Numbered from the stretch's first letter, positions 18,502 through 28,877 are shown. The stretch is DNA of 64,000 nucleotides from Aerococcaceae bacterium NML190073 (GCA_026131555.1 JAMXJH010000004.1:62001-126000); one strand, 5' to 3'. Translations and numbers: made by a program. Notes: generated from the letters alone by a model not told the origin.

Positions 18502-21000
18502 TTACTCCATTATCTCGAAATTTATTGTGGTTTGAACCAACTCACGAAACTCATTGGAATAGTATTTCGTGTACACACGTTCGTCAAATAAATAGACTTG
18601 CGTCACATGGAAGTAATCGTGAATATACTGTACTAATTGCTGGAAGTCGCGGCACATTTTTGGCAGTAATAGTGAGTGGAATAATTGTGTATTCGGCTCT
18701 TGAACTTCTCCGGCTATTGCTTGAATCTTGCACGAGGTGAAGGACACAAACGGTAACGTTTGGACAATCACCGAAGTCGCGACACCTTCAAGTGACCAAT
18801 TGGATTCCATGACATGATGACGTTGAACGATCACAATGCTTCTCGGCTCCGTTTCCGCACGACGCTTGACCTTGCGTAAACTACCGCTCACTCCCTGCGC
18901 GAATACCATGTAACCTTCAATGCTCGAACAAGCGCGGTACAATTGCATCAGCATTTGCTTGTTCGTCGCAAAAATAACGATATGCGACGCTAATTCATCT
19001 TTGAAATCTTGAATGAAACTGACGATAGAGGCAATGTATTGTGCGCTTTCTCGTGGCAATTCAATGTAACTCAACGGAACTTGCACTGTAATCGGTTGGT
19101 CGAAATGCGTATCCGGTAATAAATGGTAGTGGAAGCCGTCTAAATCCAGTTGTGCAAATAGCCCCGTAGATTGCAAGTAACCATAATTCCCGTTGCTTAA
19201 GAGTAATGTCCGTCGATGACGCTCTAACCACTGTTTATATTTAGGCGGCAAGACGAATGTGCACTTAGACAGGCGCACGTTCAAATACTGCTCTTGTAAA
19301 CATTGAGCATAAATATTCCAATAAGTAGACGCTGCTGACACATTAGCAAACTCGCGAATGTGACGGCATAACTGGTAGATTTGGCGGCAGTCACCTTCTT
19401 CCAGAACCAGTTGAATTTGTTTCGTCTGTTCCATTTGGCTATTGAATGCTTGAATGGCTTCCATTACCTTTTGCAAGTAATCGGTGATTTTTGCGTGGTG
19501 ACTTGACGTCTTCGGGATACAATAATCCAACAAATCCAATTCCGCCATCGTTAAGTCCGACTGCTTGAGAATGTCGTTCGTGTACATCAGTAAATGGTGT
19601 ACTGCTTCATTGACTTGTTCCCCGCTTGCCAGCAAGGCTTCGAACTTCAAACTGCTCGATAAGAAACGAATTCGCTCACCCATCAGCTTAAATTTCGTAA
19701 ACCATTCGCTGACAGAAAAATAAGTCGTAGCTAATTCGTGTAATGCATGCGTAACAGGTCCTAAATCCAATACAATCAATTGCCGTTCGAGTAAGGATTC
19801 TCGTTCAATTAACACCGGCAAGCTGTCCATCGTTGTCAACAAATAATGCGCCTGTTGTACGCGTTTAATCGCTTCATGGTAACTGGTGTGTGAACTGAAC
19901 TGATTCGCTTCAGCAACGTATTTGCGCAGGATACTGTTAATCGTCAGTAATTCTGCATTCAGTTGCGCTAAATTCGTATCTGTCGCATATGACTGCCAAT
20001 AAATGATAGCGGCAATTGTAATGAGTTCTAATTGTGTCAACTGTTCAACATCCACTTTTAATAATAGCTCACGAAATGCTTTTTGGTGTAAATAATAATC
20101 GGATGTACGCAGTATTCTGATTTGATCGGCAGGCAAACACCGACGGACATGCATCAACTGTTCTTCCGAATGACACATAATCAGAAACGGACACGAATGC
20201 TTGCCTAATTGTGTGACCAATGCTAATTGTTGTTCCAAAGTGAAAGGACGTGCTTGATGTTCTACAACTAAATGTGTGTTAGAACGCCATAAATCCAATA
20301 AATACTCGGCTTGCTTTTGAGTATATTGACTCAGTACGGGCATATCTTTGCTTGGTGATACGCTCTGGATACGTGCCGGTGGCGTTTGTAACAGAAATTG
20401 CTTGGCATGTTTCAGCATATATTTCTCTTGGTTCGCCAACTGGTTCAAGTACGGCATCAATTCAATGCGTGTCGCAAACGGTAAGTTGTCTGCACGCGTT
20501 GCTATTTCGTGCAAAATATATGCCGTTATTTCCGCATCTGCCAACGCATCATGGGCATTCTCAAAAGGAAGGCGCAAATAGTTTGCTAAATCCGTCAAAT
20601 TGAAACCTGTTGCTTCCGGTAAGAAAATTTTGGCTAATTTTACTGTGTCGAAGCCTTCCGGATTGAATTCGTACTTGCCGAATTCATAGAAATAATTACG
20701 CAGAAACGTCAAGTCGAATGCTAAATTATGGGCAACAAAGAAGCAATCTTTCAGACGTTGATACCATAAACCTAATACTTGTTGAAAAGTGGGTGCTTTG
20801 GCTACTTTCTCTTGAGTAATGCCGGTTAATTGTACGATTTGGGGTGGGATATTTATTTCCGGGTTAATCAACATTGAATGGCGAGCTGTGATGACACCAT
20901 TCTCGACGATGACAGCTGCAATCTGAATGATTCGGTCACCGTCCAAACTGTTTGGACCCGTTGTTTCAATGTCAACAATGGCAATTTTGTCTAAAGACAT
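18502..21000 (-). CDS. dinG: DinG-family exonuclease with eroded helicase domain
   Basis: The first 165 residues are a complete DnaQ-like DEDDh exonuclease: Asp10 and Glu12 (DIETTG), Asp96 (AHNLAFDLTF), His150 and Asp155 (HDALADAE). The rest aligns in order with the DinG superfamily 2 helicase, but its motifs are gone. At the Walker A position (about 247-255) the sequence is EHQARPFTL instead of a GxGKS/T loop. At the DEAH position (about 411) it is LDLG. The motif V region reads VMESNWSLEGVATS, and the motif VI region (QxxGRxIR) reads FQQLVQYIHD. Length (832) and N-terminal order match Gram-positive DinG. S. aureus DinG is known as a nuclease without helicase activity; this copy seems further along that path. 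Confidence 0.85.
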   Translation of the reverse strand: MSLDKIAIVDIETTGPNSLDGDRIIQIAAVIVENGVITARHSMLINPEINIPPQIVQLTGITQEKVAKAPTFQQVLGLWYQRLKDCFFVAHNLAFDLTFLRNYFYEFGKYEFNPEGFDTVKLAKIFLPEATGFNLTDLANYLRLPFENAHDALADAEITAYILHEIATRADNLPFATRIELMPYLNQLANQEKYMLKHAKQFLLQTPPARIQSVSPSKDMPVLSQYTQKQAEYLLDLWRSNTHLVVEHQARPFTLEQQLALVTQLGKHSCPFLIMCHSEEQLMHVRRCLPADQIRILRTSDYYLHQKAFRELLLKVDVEQLTQLELITIAAIIYWQSYATDTNLAQLNAELLTINSILRKYVAEANQFSSHTSYHEAIKRVQQAHYLLTTMDSLPVLIERESLLERQLIVLDLGPVTHALHELATTYFSVSEWFTKFKLMGERIRFLSSSLKFEALLASGEQVNEAVHHLLMYTNDILKQSDLTMAELDLLDYCIPKTSSHHAKITDYLQKVMEAIQAFNSQMEQTKQIQLVLEEGDCRQIYQLCRHIREFANVSAASTYWNIYAQCLQEQYLNVRLSKCTFVLPPKYKQWLERHRRTLLLSNGNYGYLQSTGLFAQLDLDGFHYHLLPDTHFDQPITVQVPLSYIELPRESAQYIASIVSFIQDFKDELASHIVIFATNKQMLMQLYRACSSIEGYMVFAQGVSGSLRKVKRRAETEPRSIVIVQRHHVMESNWSLEGVATSVIVQTLPFVSFTSCKIQAIAGEVQEPNTQLFHSLLLPKMCRDFQQLVQYIHDYFHVTQVYLFDERVYTKYYSNEFRELVQTTINFEIME

Positions 21001-21019
21001 CTATTGTCACCTCCTTCAT

Positions 21020-22246
21020 TTAGTATTGATTGATCTGTGCTAGAATAGCTTCCGAACGGTTAGCCAATTTCCCTTCAACAACTTGTTGTTCAATGTCGGC
21101 AAGTAATTGTCCGATGACGGCTCCGCCCTGCTTCATCTGTAAATAATCCATCAAAATCTTACCGTTCACCGCTAATTCTTTCCGAGATTGAATCGGTAAA
21201 TCGGCTTTCATTTGTAATACATTCGGTTGGTAGTTATATTTTCTGGCTTGCTGCCAGTCGGCAACTAATGCCAGTAATGCTTCATCGTGTTGATAAACGA
21301 ACCACGCATCAATCGCTTGTTGTTCATATGCTTGCTGGATGCGCAATAGAGCTTGAACCTCTTTAATGAACTGGTTGCTGTGCGTCCACACTCGCAAAAA
21401 GCGCTCAACTTGTTCAACATTGAGCGTTTGTACAAGGAATGCCCACATCAGACGCTCATCTCGAGGGAGGGCAGCTTGTAATAGAGGGCGAATCTTATCA
21501 GATAAACCCGATACCACCTGTTCTAAAGGCAATTTGTCCAAAAGCGGCGCAAATTCCGGTAAGTGAACTGCCAATTCGGATTCCACTAGAAGCGGCAATG
21601 CCTCCAACACATAATCTCCGATTAGAAACTTAGTCAATTCCACGCGAATCCGTTCTGTTGAAATCAATTGAAGACGTGGTGCTAACTGTTGAATGGCAGT
21701 CATTGTTTCCGATGCAATTTGGAAACCTAACTGGCTGGCGAAACGAATCGCACGCATCATTCGTAGCGCATCTTCATCGAAGCGTTCATACGCCACGCCT
21801 ACCGCACGAATCATTTTTGCTTCCAAATCGGCAACACCATTATGGTAATCAAGTAGTTTACCGTTTTTGCTAAGGGCGAGGGCATTGATCGTAAAGTCGC
21901 GACGCAACGTATCTTCTTGTAAATTACGCACAAACGCTACTTCATCGGGGCGTCGGCAATCACTGTACTTCCCTTCTGTTCGAAATGTTGTAATCTCATA
22001 CGGAACAGACTTGTAGAGCACAATAATCGTCCCATGTTGCTTGCCGACATCAATCGTCGAACGAAAAATCGCTTGAATTTCATCAGGAGTTGCGCTACTT
22101 GCAATATCAATATCATGAATAGCTTGCCCTAATAACGTGTCGCGCACGCAACCGCCGACAAAGTAAGCTTCATGTCCATGTTGTTCAATTATTTCCAATA
22201 CCGGAATGGCTGATTGGTATAATTTATCTGTTAGTTCAATAATCAT
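21020..22246 (-). CDS. cca: CCA-adding tRNA nucleotidyltransferase
   Basis: Adds or repairs the 3' CCA of tRNAs. The class II head is clear: FVGGCVRDTLLG and the DIDIAS metal-binding motif, then RRDFTINALA and the FDEDALRMMRAIRFASQLGF helix. 408 residues. Its start overlaps the ypiB-like stop by 11 bases, so the two are translationally coupled; the AAAGGGGAA site lies inside the upstream gene. dinG follows after 19 bases. Confidence 0.95.
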   Translation of the reverse strand: MIIELTDKLYQSAIPVLEIIEQHGHEAYFVGGCVRDTLLGQAIHDIDIASSATPDEIQAIFRSTIDVGKQHGTIIVLYKSVPYEITTFRTEGKYSDCRRPDEVAFVRNLQEDTLRRDFTINALALSKNGKLLDYHNGVADLEAKMIRAVGVAYERFDEDALRMMRAIRFASQLGFQIASETMTAIQQLAPRLQLISTERIRVELTKFLIGDYVLEALPLLVESELAVHLPEFAPLLDKLPLEQVVSGLSDKIRPLLQAALPRDERLMWAFLVQTLNVEQVERFLRVWTHSNQFIKEVQALLRIQQAYEQQAIDAWFVYQHDEALLALVADWQQARKYNYQPNVLQMKADLPIQSRKELAVNGKILMDYLQMKQGGAVIGQLLADIEQQVVEGKLANRSEAILAQINQY

Positions 22247-22784
22247 CCAATTCCCCTTTCCGTTGTTCCATTTGCTTCAAGTACAGACTCGCCAATTCGA
22301 AATCATTCACTTCCAGCGCCTGATTAAATTGTTGATTCAATTGCTTAATTTCGGCTACCAAACTAATGCGACGTAATGTCCATTCGGCTTGCGCCTCCCA
22401 TTCATCATCAGCAGGCGCATAAGGATTCTCCACAAACAAATCCAATGCATACAATTGTTGATAAAATTCCGGAATGTTTATCTCAACATAAAATATTTCC
22501 TTCGTAAATTGTTGATTCAAACGTAAATCATGGAATGCTTGCTCACTCAATGTGTACGATAATTTATCTTTGAAATACATAAAAGGCGTTTCCGTATTAT
22601 TTTGGTAGGAAATGTAAATACCGCGCGGTGCATACTTCACATGTTCGGAGAATGCAACACAATCAATATAATGCGGTTGAGTCATCAAATAGTGCAATAA
22701 ATACGTAACGGAAGGGTTAACATGCTGATAATTTGCCAATAGCCATTGAATGAATTGGCGTTTACGCTGATTCCGGTTAATCAT
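22236..22784 (-). CDS. YpiB-like protein with IDEAL motif (UPF0302)
   Basis: 182 residues. The main part (about 10-130) resembles the UPF0302/YpiB family, and the C-terminus carries an IDEAL-type helix (ALEVNDFELASLYLKQME, about 152-170), found in small regulatory proteins of Firmicutes. Function is not established. It sits between the TPR gene (its AGAGGTG site overlaps the TPR stop) and cca, as ypiA-ypiB do near cca in bacilli. Confidence 0.75.
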   Translation of the reverse strand: MINRNQRKRQFIQWLLANYQHVNPSVTYLLHYLMTQPHYIDCVAFSEHVKYAPRGIYISYQNNTETPFMYFKDKLSYTLSEQAFHDLRLNQQFTKEIFYVEINIPEFYQQLYALDLFVENPYAPADDEWEAQAEWTLRRISLVAEIKQLNQQFNQALEVNDFELASLYLKQMEQRKGELDDY

Positions 22785-22794
22785 AGTACACCTC

Positions 22795-24057
22795 TTATTC
22801 TTTCAACTGTTGCCGAATCATTTGCCATTGTACCGTGTCGCTACCATATACACGTAACAACTGCCGTACTCTATCATATTCTCCGTCTTCAAGTGCGCAC
22901 TTCGCTTCAATTAATGCTTGTACTGCACTCAGCTCTCCCTGCTCCTCGTCCACAAAGTCCAATTGACGATCATTTATACGAGCCTTCTCAATTCGCGCAT
23001 ACAATCCACTCAGTTCGGAGAAGTCGAACATGTCGTCAGCTAACCGCCGCAAAATCGTTTCCGCCTCATTCGGCGAGCGATGTCGCAAATGAGTATTCAC
23101 GATATACGTCAATAAATAATAACATTCTTCTAAATTATCGCAAAGTGGATAATAATCTGCAACTTTCTCGCTCAGAAGAATATCATAATATTGACTAAGT
23201 GTCGCAAACGGCACCAAGTCCGCAATCATTGTATCGTAAGGAGGAATTGAATCTCTGAGCCATTCCAATTCCGTGTGCATACCGCTCAAATTGCCTGTCT
23301 GTTCATACAATTCCAATAGTAAGAAGTGCCCGTCAATGAAATCCGTTGCCAACTCAACAGATAATTGCGCATAGTATAATGCTTCAGTTAAATTCTCTGC
23401 TTTTTGATAAGCTAATGCAAGTAAATACGCTTCTTCAACATTTACCACTTCCATATTCGGGAAGAGATGTTCAATCTCCTGTATACTCAAAACTTCCTTA
23501 TGGAAAAGTGCCAATTCAATCAGTTTTAGGCGTATGTGGGAATCATCCGCTTGCTGTTTGAAGTAATCGTATAGAATGCGATAGTAACGCTCCGCTTGTT
23601 CATAGTGTCCTTGTTGTTCATACAATTCCGCCAACAATTGATATGGTTTCGCTTCCGTCGGAAACTGCTCGATTATCTGCAACAATAATTGTTTCGCATG
23701 TTGCTTGCGATCAAGCTTCAGCCAAAGTCTAGCTTGCAACAGTAACGGCTTATAGGCTGTCAACGGCGCTGTCAGCAAAGAAAGCCACCCTAACGCCGTT
23801 TCGTAATCTGTCAATTCATAATGAAACTGTGCCAGTAAATAAATCACTTTATTACGTGAGGTAATTTGATATAATTTCAGCAATAATTGAATCGCAATAT
23901 CAAGCGCGCCGACATTGCGATAATATAAACTTAGTTCAACCAGACTTTTATAATAGTTTTCATCTTCTTCCGCACGTTCAAACGCATGCTCTAAATGATA
24001 GAGAATTTCCTCTATTACAAAAGAATCCCCTACTTGCTCCAATAAAGCTTCAAACAT
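22795..24057 (-). CDS. Tetratricopeptide repeat protein (YpiA-like)
   Basis: 420 residues of stacked helical repeats with the TPR spacing of Ala, Leu and Tyr, for example KPYQLLAELYEQQGHYEQAE near 137-156 and the surrounding units. No signal peptide or membrane segment, so a cytosolic scaffold is likely. The same TPR-YpiB pairing occurs in bacilli; its partner proteins are unknown. It begins the run TPR-ypiB-cca-dinG-ypmB-asnS-dnaD on one strand. Confidence 0.75.
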   Translation of the reverse strand: MFEALLEQVGDSFVIEEILYHLEHAFERAEEDENYYKSLVELSLYYRNVGALDIAIQLLLKLYQITSRNKVIYLLAQFHYELTDYETALGWLSLLTAPLTAYKPLLLQARLWLKLDRKQHAKQLLLQIIEQFPTEAKPYQLLAELYEQQGHYEQAERYYRILYDYFKQQADDSHIRLKLIELALFHKEVLSIQEIEHLFPNMEVVNVEEAYLLALAYQKAENLTEALYYAQLSVELATDFIDGHFLLLELYEQTGNLSGMHTELEWLRDSIPPYDTMIADLVPFATLSQYYDILLSEKVADYYPLCDNLEECYYLLTYIVNTHLRHRSPNEAETILRRLADDMFDFSELSGLYARIEKARINDRQLDFVDEEQGELSAVQALIEAKCALEDGEYDRVRQLLRVYGSDTVQWQMIRQQLKE

Positions 24058-24089
24058 CTCAACACCTCCCTATACAAAATTTTAATCTA

Positions 24090-24099
24090 ATTATACCAT
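24090..24099 (-). promoter_or_regulatory. Extended -10 promoter of the TPR-ypiB-cca operon
   Basis: TGGTATAAT on the minus strand (TATAAT at 24090-24095) gives an extended -10 about 35 bases before the start; no good -35 is visible. Confidence 0.5.
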
Positions 24100-24111
24100 A
24101 TTACCATAAAA

Positions 24112-24141
24112 AGCACCTATCTGAATTTCAAATAGGTGCTA
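24112..24141. terminator. Terminator after topA
   Basis: AGCACCTAT and ATAGGTGCT form a 9-bp stem; the minus strand then reads TTTTTATGG. It lies just past the topA stop and immediately before the TPR gene promoter. Confidence 0.8.
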
Positions 24142-24147
24142 AAAAGT

Positions 24148-26205
24148 TTAACTTTCTTGCTCTTTGTAGTCACAATGGCTGCATACTACTTGTTTCCCTT
24201 TGCGATTGACTTTCTCGATTAAGTATTGATTGCATTTAGGACAAGTTCGCGCAATCGGCTTATCCCATGATACAAATTCGCACTCAGGATAACGGTCACA
24301 GCCGTAAAACAGACGATTCTTTTTCGATTGGCGTTCAACAATTTGCCCTTGTTGACAACTTGGGCAAGCAACATCAATCTTCTTAATAATGGCTTCCGTA
24401 TGGCGACAGTCCGGGAAGTTGCTACATGCATAAAACTTGCCGAAGCGTCCTATTTTGATAACCATATCACTGCCGCATTGGCTACAAGCAAAGCCTGCCG
24501 ATTCATCTTTGATTTCAATCTTTTCCATTTCCGTTTCGGCTTTTGTTAAATCTTGATGGAAATCTCCATAGAATTGATCTAAGACGCTGACCCATTGATG
24601 CTTACCTTCTTCAATTTCATCGAGTTGATTTTCCATATCGGCTGTAAATTCTGTATTCACAATCCCCGGGAAAAAGTCATTTAACATATTGTTGACGATT
24701 TCGCCTAGTTCTGTCGGCTCGAAACGTTTAGATACTAATTTAACATAATAACGTTTACGCAAGGTTTCGATGGTTGGCGAATAAGTAGACGGGCGTCCGA
24801 TTCCTTTTTCTTCCAATACTTTTACCAAACTTGCTTCCGTGTAACGAGCAGGCGGTTGTGTGAAATGTTGTGTCGGTTCTATTTTAGTTGCTGTGATTTC
24901 ATCGCCGACTTCTAAATCAGGCAAGTAATTATCTTTGCCATTCGTTGATGGATACACTTTAAGGAAACCGTCGAATTTAATACGTGAACCATTCGCTCGG
25001 AAAGTGACACCATTTTGCGTGAGGTCGGCACGAATGGTATCGTAGACCGCATCCGACATTTGGCTTGCCATGAAACGTGCCCAAATCAATGAATATAAAC
25101 GGAATTGGTCGCGTGTTAAAGAATCTTTGATACTTTCAGGTGTTAAGCTTGCATTAGACGGTCGAATCGCTTCGTGCGCGTCTTGAGCACCCTTACCGTT
25201 AGCAGCTTGCTTCTGCGCCCCTAAATAACTCGGTCCAAAATGCGTGCTAATATATTCCGCGGCTGCTGCTTTTGCTGATGGCGCTAAGCGTGTGGAATCC
25301 GTACGCATGTAAGTAATTAAACCGACTGTATTACGTCCAATTGTAATTCCTTCGTATAGTTGTTGGGCAACCATCATCGTTTTGCTCGTTCTGAAATTCA
25401 AGCGATTCGATGCTTCTTGCTGTAACGTACTCGTTGTAAAAGGCGGCGCCGGCTTGCGATTACGCTCTTTCTCTTCTACTTCTTGTACTGTGAACGCTTT
25501 GTTCAATTGCAAACGGCTCATAACCGCTTCGACATCTTCTGCGTTTTTGAGGTCTGTTTTAGCACCGTCAGTGCCGTAGAAGCTCGCATCAAAATTAACT
25601 TTGCCTTTCTTGAAAACAGCAGGAATATTCCAGTATTCTTCCGGTTTGAAAGCACGAATCTCATTCTCGCGATCAATGATTAACTTCAAAGTAGTCGACT
25701 GAACACGTCCGGCACTGAGACCTTTTTTAATTTTTTTCCACAGGATAGGAGAAATTGAATAACCGACAATGCGGTCAAGAATACGTCTTGCTTGTTGTGC
25801 ATCGACTAAATCTTGGTCAATTTCACGCGGATGCTTGAAGGCTTCTTTTACCGATTCTTTCGTAATTTCGTTGAATACCACTCGATTCTTATCCGTTGGT
25901 TCCAAGTCTAATAAATGACTCAAATGCCAAGCAATGGCTTCTCCTTCACGATCCGGATCGGCTGCGAGATAAACTTTTTCGGCTTTCTTAGCATATTTAC
26001 GCAATTCCTTAATTGTGTCACCACGCCCACGAATACTGATGTAATGCGGTTTGAAATTATCTTGAATATCGACACCCATTTTACTTTTCGGTAAGTCACG
26101 CAAATGTCCTTTGCTGGCAACAACTTTATAATTTTTACCTAAATAACGGTCGATTGTTTTGGCTTTCGTCGGCGATTCGACGATGACTAAATATTTATAA
26201 CTCAT
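24148..26205 (-). CDS. topA: DNA topoisomerase I
   Basis: Relaxes negative supercoils. TOPRIM at the N-terminus ([29 protein letters not shown]), catalytic Tyr in [13 protein letters not shown], and three C-terminal C4 zinc ribbons (CSQC...CSNFPDC, CPSC...CDRYPEC, CPKC...CSHC). I start at MSYKYLVIV because GGAAGGAAGTGG is 7 bases upstream; an in-frame ATG 13 codons earlier would bury that site. 685 residues. It follows dprA, as in most Firmicutes, but has its own promoter. Confidence 0.96.
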   Translation of the reverse strand: MSYKYLVIVESPTKAKTIDRYLGKNYKVVASKGHLRDLPKSKMGVDIQDNFKPHYISIRGRGDTIKELRKYAKKAEKVYLAADPDREGEAIAWHLSHLLDLEPTDKNRVVFNEITKESVKEAFKHPREIDQDLVDAQQARRILDRIVGYSISPILWKKIKKGLSAGRVQSTTLKLIIDRENEIRAFKPEEYWNIPAVFKKGKVNFDASFYGTDGAKTDLKNAEDVEAVMSRLQLNKAFTVQEVEEKERNRKPAPPFTTSTLQQEASNRLNFRTSKTMMVAQQLYEGITIGRNTVGLITYMRTDSTRLAPSAKAAAAEYISTHFGPSYLGAQKQAANGKGAQDAHEAIRPSNASLTPESIKDSLTRDQFRLYSLIWARFMASQMSDAVYDTIRADLTQNGVTFRANGSRIKFDGFLKVYPSTNGKDNYLPDLEVGDEITATKIEPTQHFTQPPARYTEASLVKVLEEKGIGRPSTYSPTIETLRKRYYVKLVSKRFEPTELGEIVNNMLNDFFPGIVNTEFTADMENQLDEIEEGKHQWVSVLDQFYGDFHQDLTKAETEMEKIEIKDESAGFACSQCGSDMVIKIGRFGKFYACSNFPDCRHTEAIIKKIDVACPSCQQGQIVERQSKKNRLFYGCDRYPECEFVSWDKPIARTCPKCNQYLIEKVNRKGKQVVCSHCDYKEQES

Positions 26206-26255
26206 GGCTTTACCACTTCCTTCCCACTCTGCGTTGACGTTCAAAATCGTTACTT

Positions 26256-26284
26256 ATAATAGAAGAAAGTTTCCCTATTGTCAA
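26256..26284 (-). promoter_or_regulatory. Sigma-A promoter of topA
   Basis: TTGACA, 17 bases, TATTAT on the minus strand; the -35 lies only a few bases past the dprA stop. About 50 bases before the topA start. Confidence 0.75.
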
Positions 26285-26287
26285 ACA

Positions 26288-27184
26288 TTAAATGAATTGC
26301 TGTGCCAAAAAATGTCGCTCAAGCGTTTCAATCGTTTGCGGAATTGAAACAATGGGTGCCGCTCCTTGACTAATCAATTCATTGCAACCTTGTGAGGTCA
26401 ACACATCAATTCTACCGGGCAAAGCATGCACTTCACGATCATATTGCAAGGCGAAATTAGCCGTAATTAAACTTCCACTCTTCATCGCCGCCTCCATTAC
26501 CAATGTAATAGGCGTCAAACCGGCAACTAAACGATTGCGCATAATGAAATGATGTTTTCGCGCATTTTCCATGGGTAGATATTCGGATAACACTAAATGG
26601 CGTTGCCCTAATTCTTGTTGAAGCAAGCGATTCGTTTCTGGGTAATAACGTTCCAAACCGGTCGGAACAATCGCAACCGTTGAACGCTGCCGTGCATCGA
26701 CTGCCGTTTCGTGAACAATTTGATCCACACCTGTTGCTAATCCGGATACGCAGCCCCACCCTTTTGCCAAAATCGCACGTGTCAATTCCTGTGTCATCTG
26801 CTTGCCATATTCACTTATTCGTCTTGTTCCAACAATGGAAACAAGTGGCTGCCGCAACACTTCCAAATGCCCTTTATAGTAGATAATTAAAGGTGGTTTC
26901 GGTATTTCCAACCATAAACGTGGGTAATCGACTTCTCCAATCATGAGAGCTTGCCGTGCGAATTGCCGACATAACTGAAGTGTTGCATCATCCATATCAT
27001 GGAAAATATGCCGCTCATCTTCCGACAGCACGCCACGCTCAATCAATAAAGCGACGCGAGCACAACACGTTTCCAATGATACAATATCACTGGCTTGAAA
27101 CAACTGAATGTAGTGCCAACGCGCTTTATAAGAAACTTGCTTCATTGCTAAGTAAACCAATTGCTCTTTCAATGTTAATTTCAT
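26288..27184 (-). CDS. dprA: DNA processing protein DprA
   Basis: Binds incoming single strands and loads RecA during natural transformation. The Rossmann-like DprA core is clear: SIVGTRRISEYGKQ (about 115-128), SGLATGVDQIVHE, and the C-terminal AMKSGSLITANFALQ with REVHALPGR. 298 residues, no C-terminal winged helix. Its presence is consistent with transformability, but no late competence genes are in the window. It sits between rnhB and topA on the same strand. Confidence 0.93.
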   Translation of the reverse strand: MKLTLKEQLVYLAMKQVSYKARWHYIQLFQASDIVSLETCCARVALLIERGVLSEDERHIFHDMDDATLQLCRQFARQALMIGEVDYPRLWLEIPKPPLIIYYKGHLEVLRQPLVSIVGTRRISEYGKQMTQELTRAILAKGWGCVSGLATGVDQIVHETAVDARQRSTVAIVPTGLERYYPETNRLLQQELGQRHLVLSEYLPMENARKHHFIMRNRLVAGLTPITLVMEAAMKSGSLITANFALQYDREVHALPGRIDVLTSQGCNELISQGAAPIVSIPQTIETLERHFLAQQFI

Positions 27185-27231
27185 ACAAAAATCCCCTCCT
27201 TACTATAAAATTACGTAAGAAGGAGAAAATT

Positions 27232-28020
27232 TCATCGATATTGTTGTGTCATTGTCGTAATCGGTGCGAAACTTTTGCGATGAATCGGTGTGTACCCATA
27301 CATCGTCAAAGCATCTAAATGCTGTTTCGTTCCATACCCTTTATGCTGCTCAAACCCAAATTCTGGATATTGTTTAGCGTAATCTATCATCAAATTGTCG
27401 CGGTACACTTTTGCGATAATACTAGCCGCCGCAACCGATAAGGAACGTTGGTCGCCTTTTACTAAAGACATTTGCGGAATCGATGTATCCAATTGCATCG
27501 CATCAATCAGCAAATAATCCGGACGAACCGCTAAACGATTCACACATTCCAACATGGACCAACGTGTTGCTTGATAAATATTCAAACGATCTATCTCAGA
27601 AGCCTCACACACATGAATCTCAATCGCTAACGCTACTTCACGAATCTTCTGACAAAATAACTCGCGCTTCTCATGTGTCAACTGTTTCGAATCATTCACA
27701 CCGATCAATTCGTCACATTGTCGTGGCAATACAACAGCAGCCGTTACAACCGGACCTGCCAGTGGTCCGCGTCCGACTTCATCAATGCCGGCAATGTATT
27801 GAACAGCAGGATTAGCATATAATTGGCGTTCAAATGCTAATCGCTCATGATGCGCCGTAACCAATTGCTCATGTTCTTGAATCACTTTCAATTGCCGTTT
27901 GATTAAATTTTGGACGCTTTTGCGTTCGTCGGACATTAATTGTTGCAAAAAAACATCGTCCGCTCGCTTAACTTGCATTAAACGCTCTTTAATTTCTGTT
28001 ACAGTATAGGATTGGTTCAT
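27232..28020 (-). CDS. rnhB: Ribonuclease HII
   Basis: Removes ribonucleotides from RNA-DNA hybrids. The catalytic motif GIDEVGRGPLAGPV supplies the first Asp and Glu, followed by VNDSKQLTHEKRE and LIDAMQL, and AAASIIAKVYRD supplies the last conserved residues. A 70-residue N-terminal extension is typical of the Firmicute RnhB. Its ATG overlaps the rbgA stop by 4 bases (ATGA), so the two genes are coupled, as in Bacillus ylqF-rnhB. Confidence 0.95.
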   Translation of the reverse strand: MNQSYTVTEIKERLMQVKRADDVFLQQLMSDERKSVQNLIKRQLKVIQEHEQLVTAHHERLAFERQLYANPAVQYIAGIDEVGRGPLAGPVVTAAVVLPRQCDELIGVNDSKQLTHEKRELFCQKIREVALAIEIHVCEASEIDRLNIYQATRWSMLECVNRLAVRPDYLLIDAMQLDTSIPQMSLVKGDQRSLSVAAASIIAKVYRDNLMIDYAKQYPEFGFEQHKGYGTKQHLDALTMYGYTPIHRKSFAPITTMTQQYR

Positions 28021-28874
28021 TCACTTACACGCTCGCTTATTAAGTCTAAAGTCACTCTACCTAAATTCAGTTGACGATAATCGAGAATGATGCGCTGACT
28101 CCCTTGCTCGTAATCTTCTTTCAAACCAAGATGTTGCGTGATTTTGAGTAATAATTCAACAGGTGTCAATGTTGCTAAATCATCGTCAGATAAACGGTAT
28201 CTGCGTTTCAAATCCTCATTGTGAAACTGGGTCAGAAACTGAATTAAATATAATGCTAGGTCATCCATATGCACCAATTGGTCTTTAATCGCCCCTGTGA
28301 TGGCTAATTTCTTGCCGACATCCGGATCTTCAAACTTCGGCCACAGAATTCCCGGTGTATCTAATAATTCGAAATGATTGCCCATTTTCAACCATCGTTG
28401 CGCTTTCGTTACACCCGGTTTATTCCCTGTAATAGCTTGATTCTTACCTACAAAACGGTTAATCAATGTCGACTTGCCGACGTTTGGAATCCCAAGAATC
28501 ATTAACCGAATCGCACGTGGTTTGACGCCTTTTTGCTTTTGTCGTTCGAAGTAAGGCGCCATCAATTTCTGACATTCTTTCTCTAATGCTTTCAAACCTT
28601 TTGAATGCTGGGCATCAATCGCAATCGCCGGAACACCTTCTTCACGATAATAGTGTAACCATTTCTCCGTTTGTGAAGGATCCGCCAAGTCTGCTTTATT
28701 CAGCACCATTACTTTAGGTTTGTTGCCGATAATTTCTTGAATCATTGGATTGCGACTGGATTCCGGAATGCGCGCATCAACTAATTCAAGGACAACATCG
28801 ACTAAATTTAATTTCTCACTTGCTTCACGGCGTGCTTTTGCCATATGCCCGGGAAACCATTGGATAACTGACAT
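28017..28874 (-). CDS. rbgA: Ribosome biogenesis GTPase RbgA
   Basis: A circularly permuted GTPase needed for late 50S subunit assembly. The G4 motif (LNKAD, Asn59) precedes the P-loop (GIPNVGKSTLIN, about 128-139), and DTPG follows, the order that defines the YlqF/RbgA family. The C-terminal ANTAR-like RNA-binding region is present. 285 residues. It is part of the chain deoD-ctpA-lepB-rbgA-rnhB with gaps of only 0-12 bases. Confidence 0.95.
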   Translation of the reverse strand: MSVIQWFPGHMAKARREASEKLNLVDVVLELVDARIPESSRNPMIQEIIGNKPKVMVLNKADLADPSQTEKWLHYYREEGVPAIAIDAQHSKGLKALEKECQKLMAPYFERQKQKGVKPRAIRLMILGIPNVGKSTLINRFVGKNQAITGNKPGVTKAQRWLKMGNHFELLDTPGILWPKFEDPDVGKKLAITGAIKDQLVHMDDLALYLIQFLTQFHNEDLKRRYRLSDDDLATLTPVELLLKITQHLGLKEDYEQGSQRIILDYRQLNLGRVTLDLISERVSE

Positions 28875-28877
28875 AAC

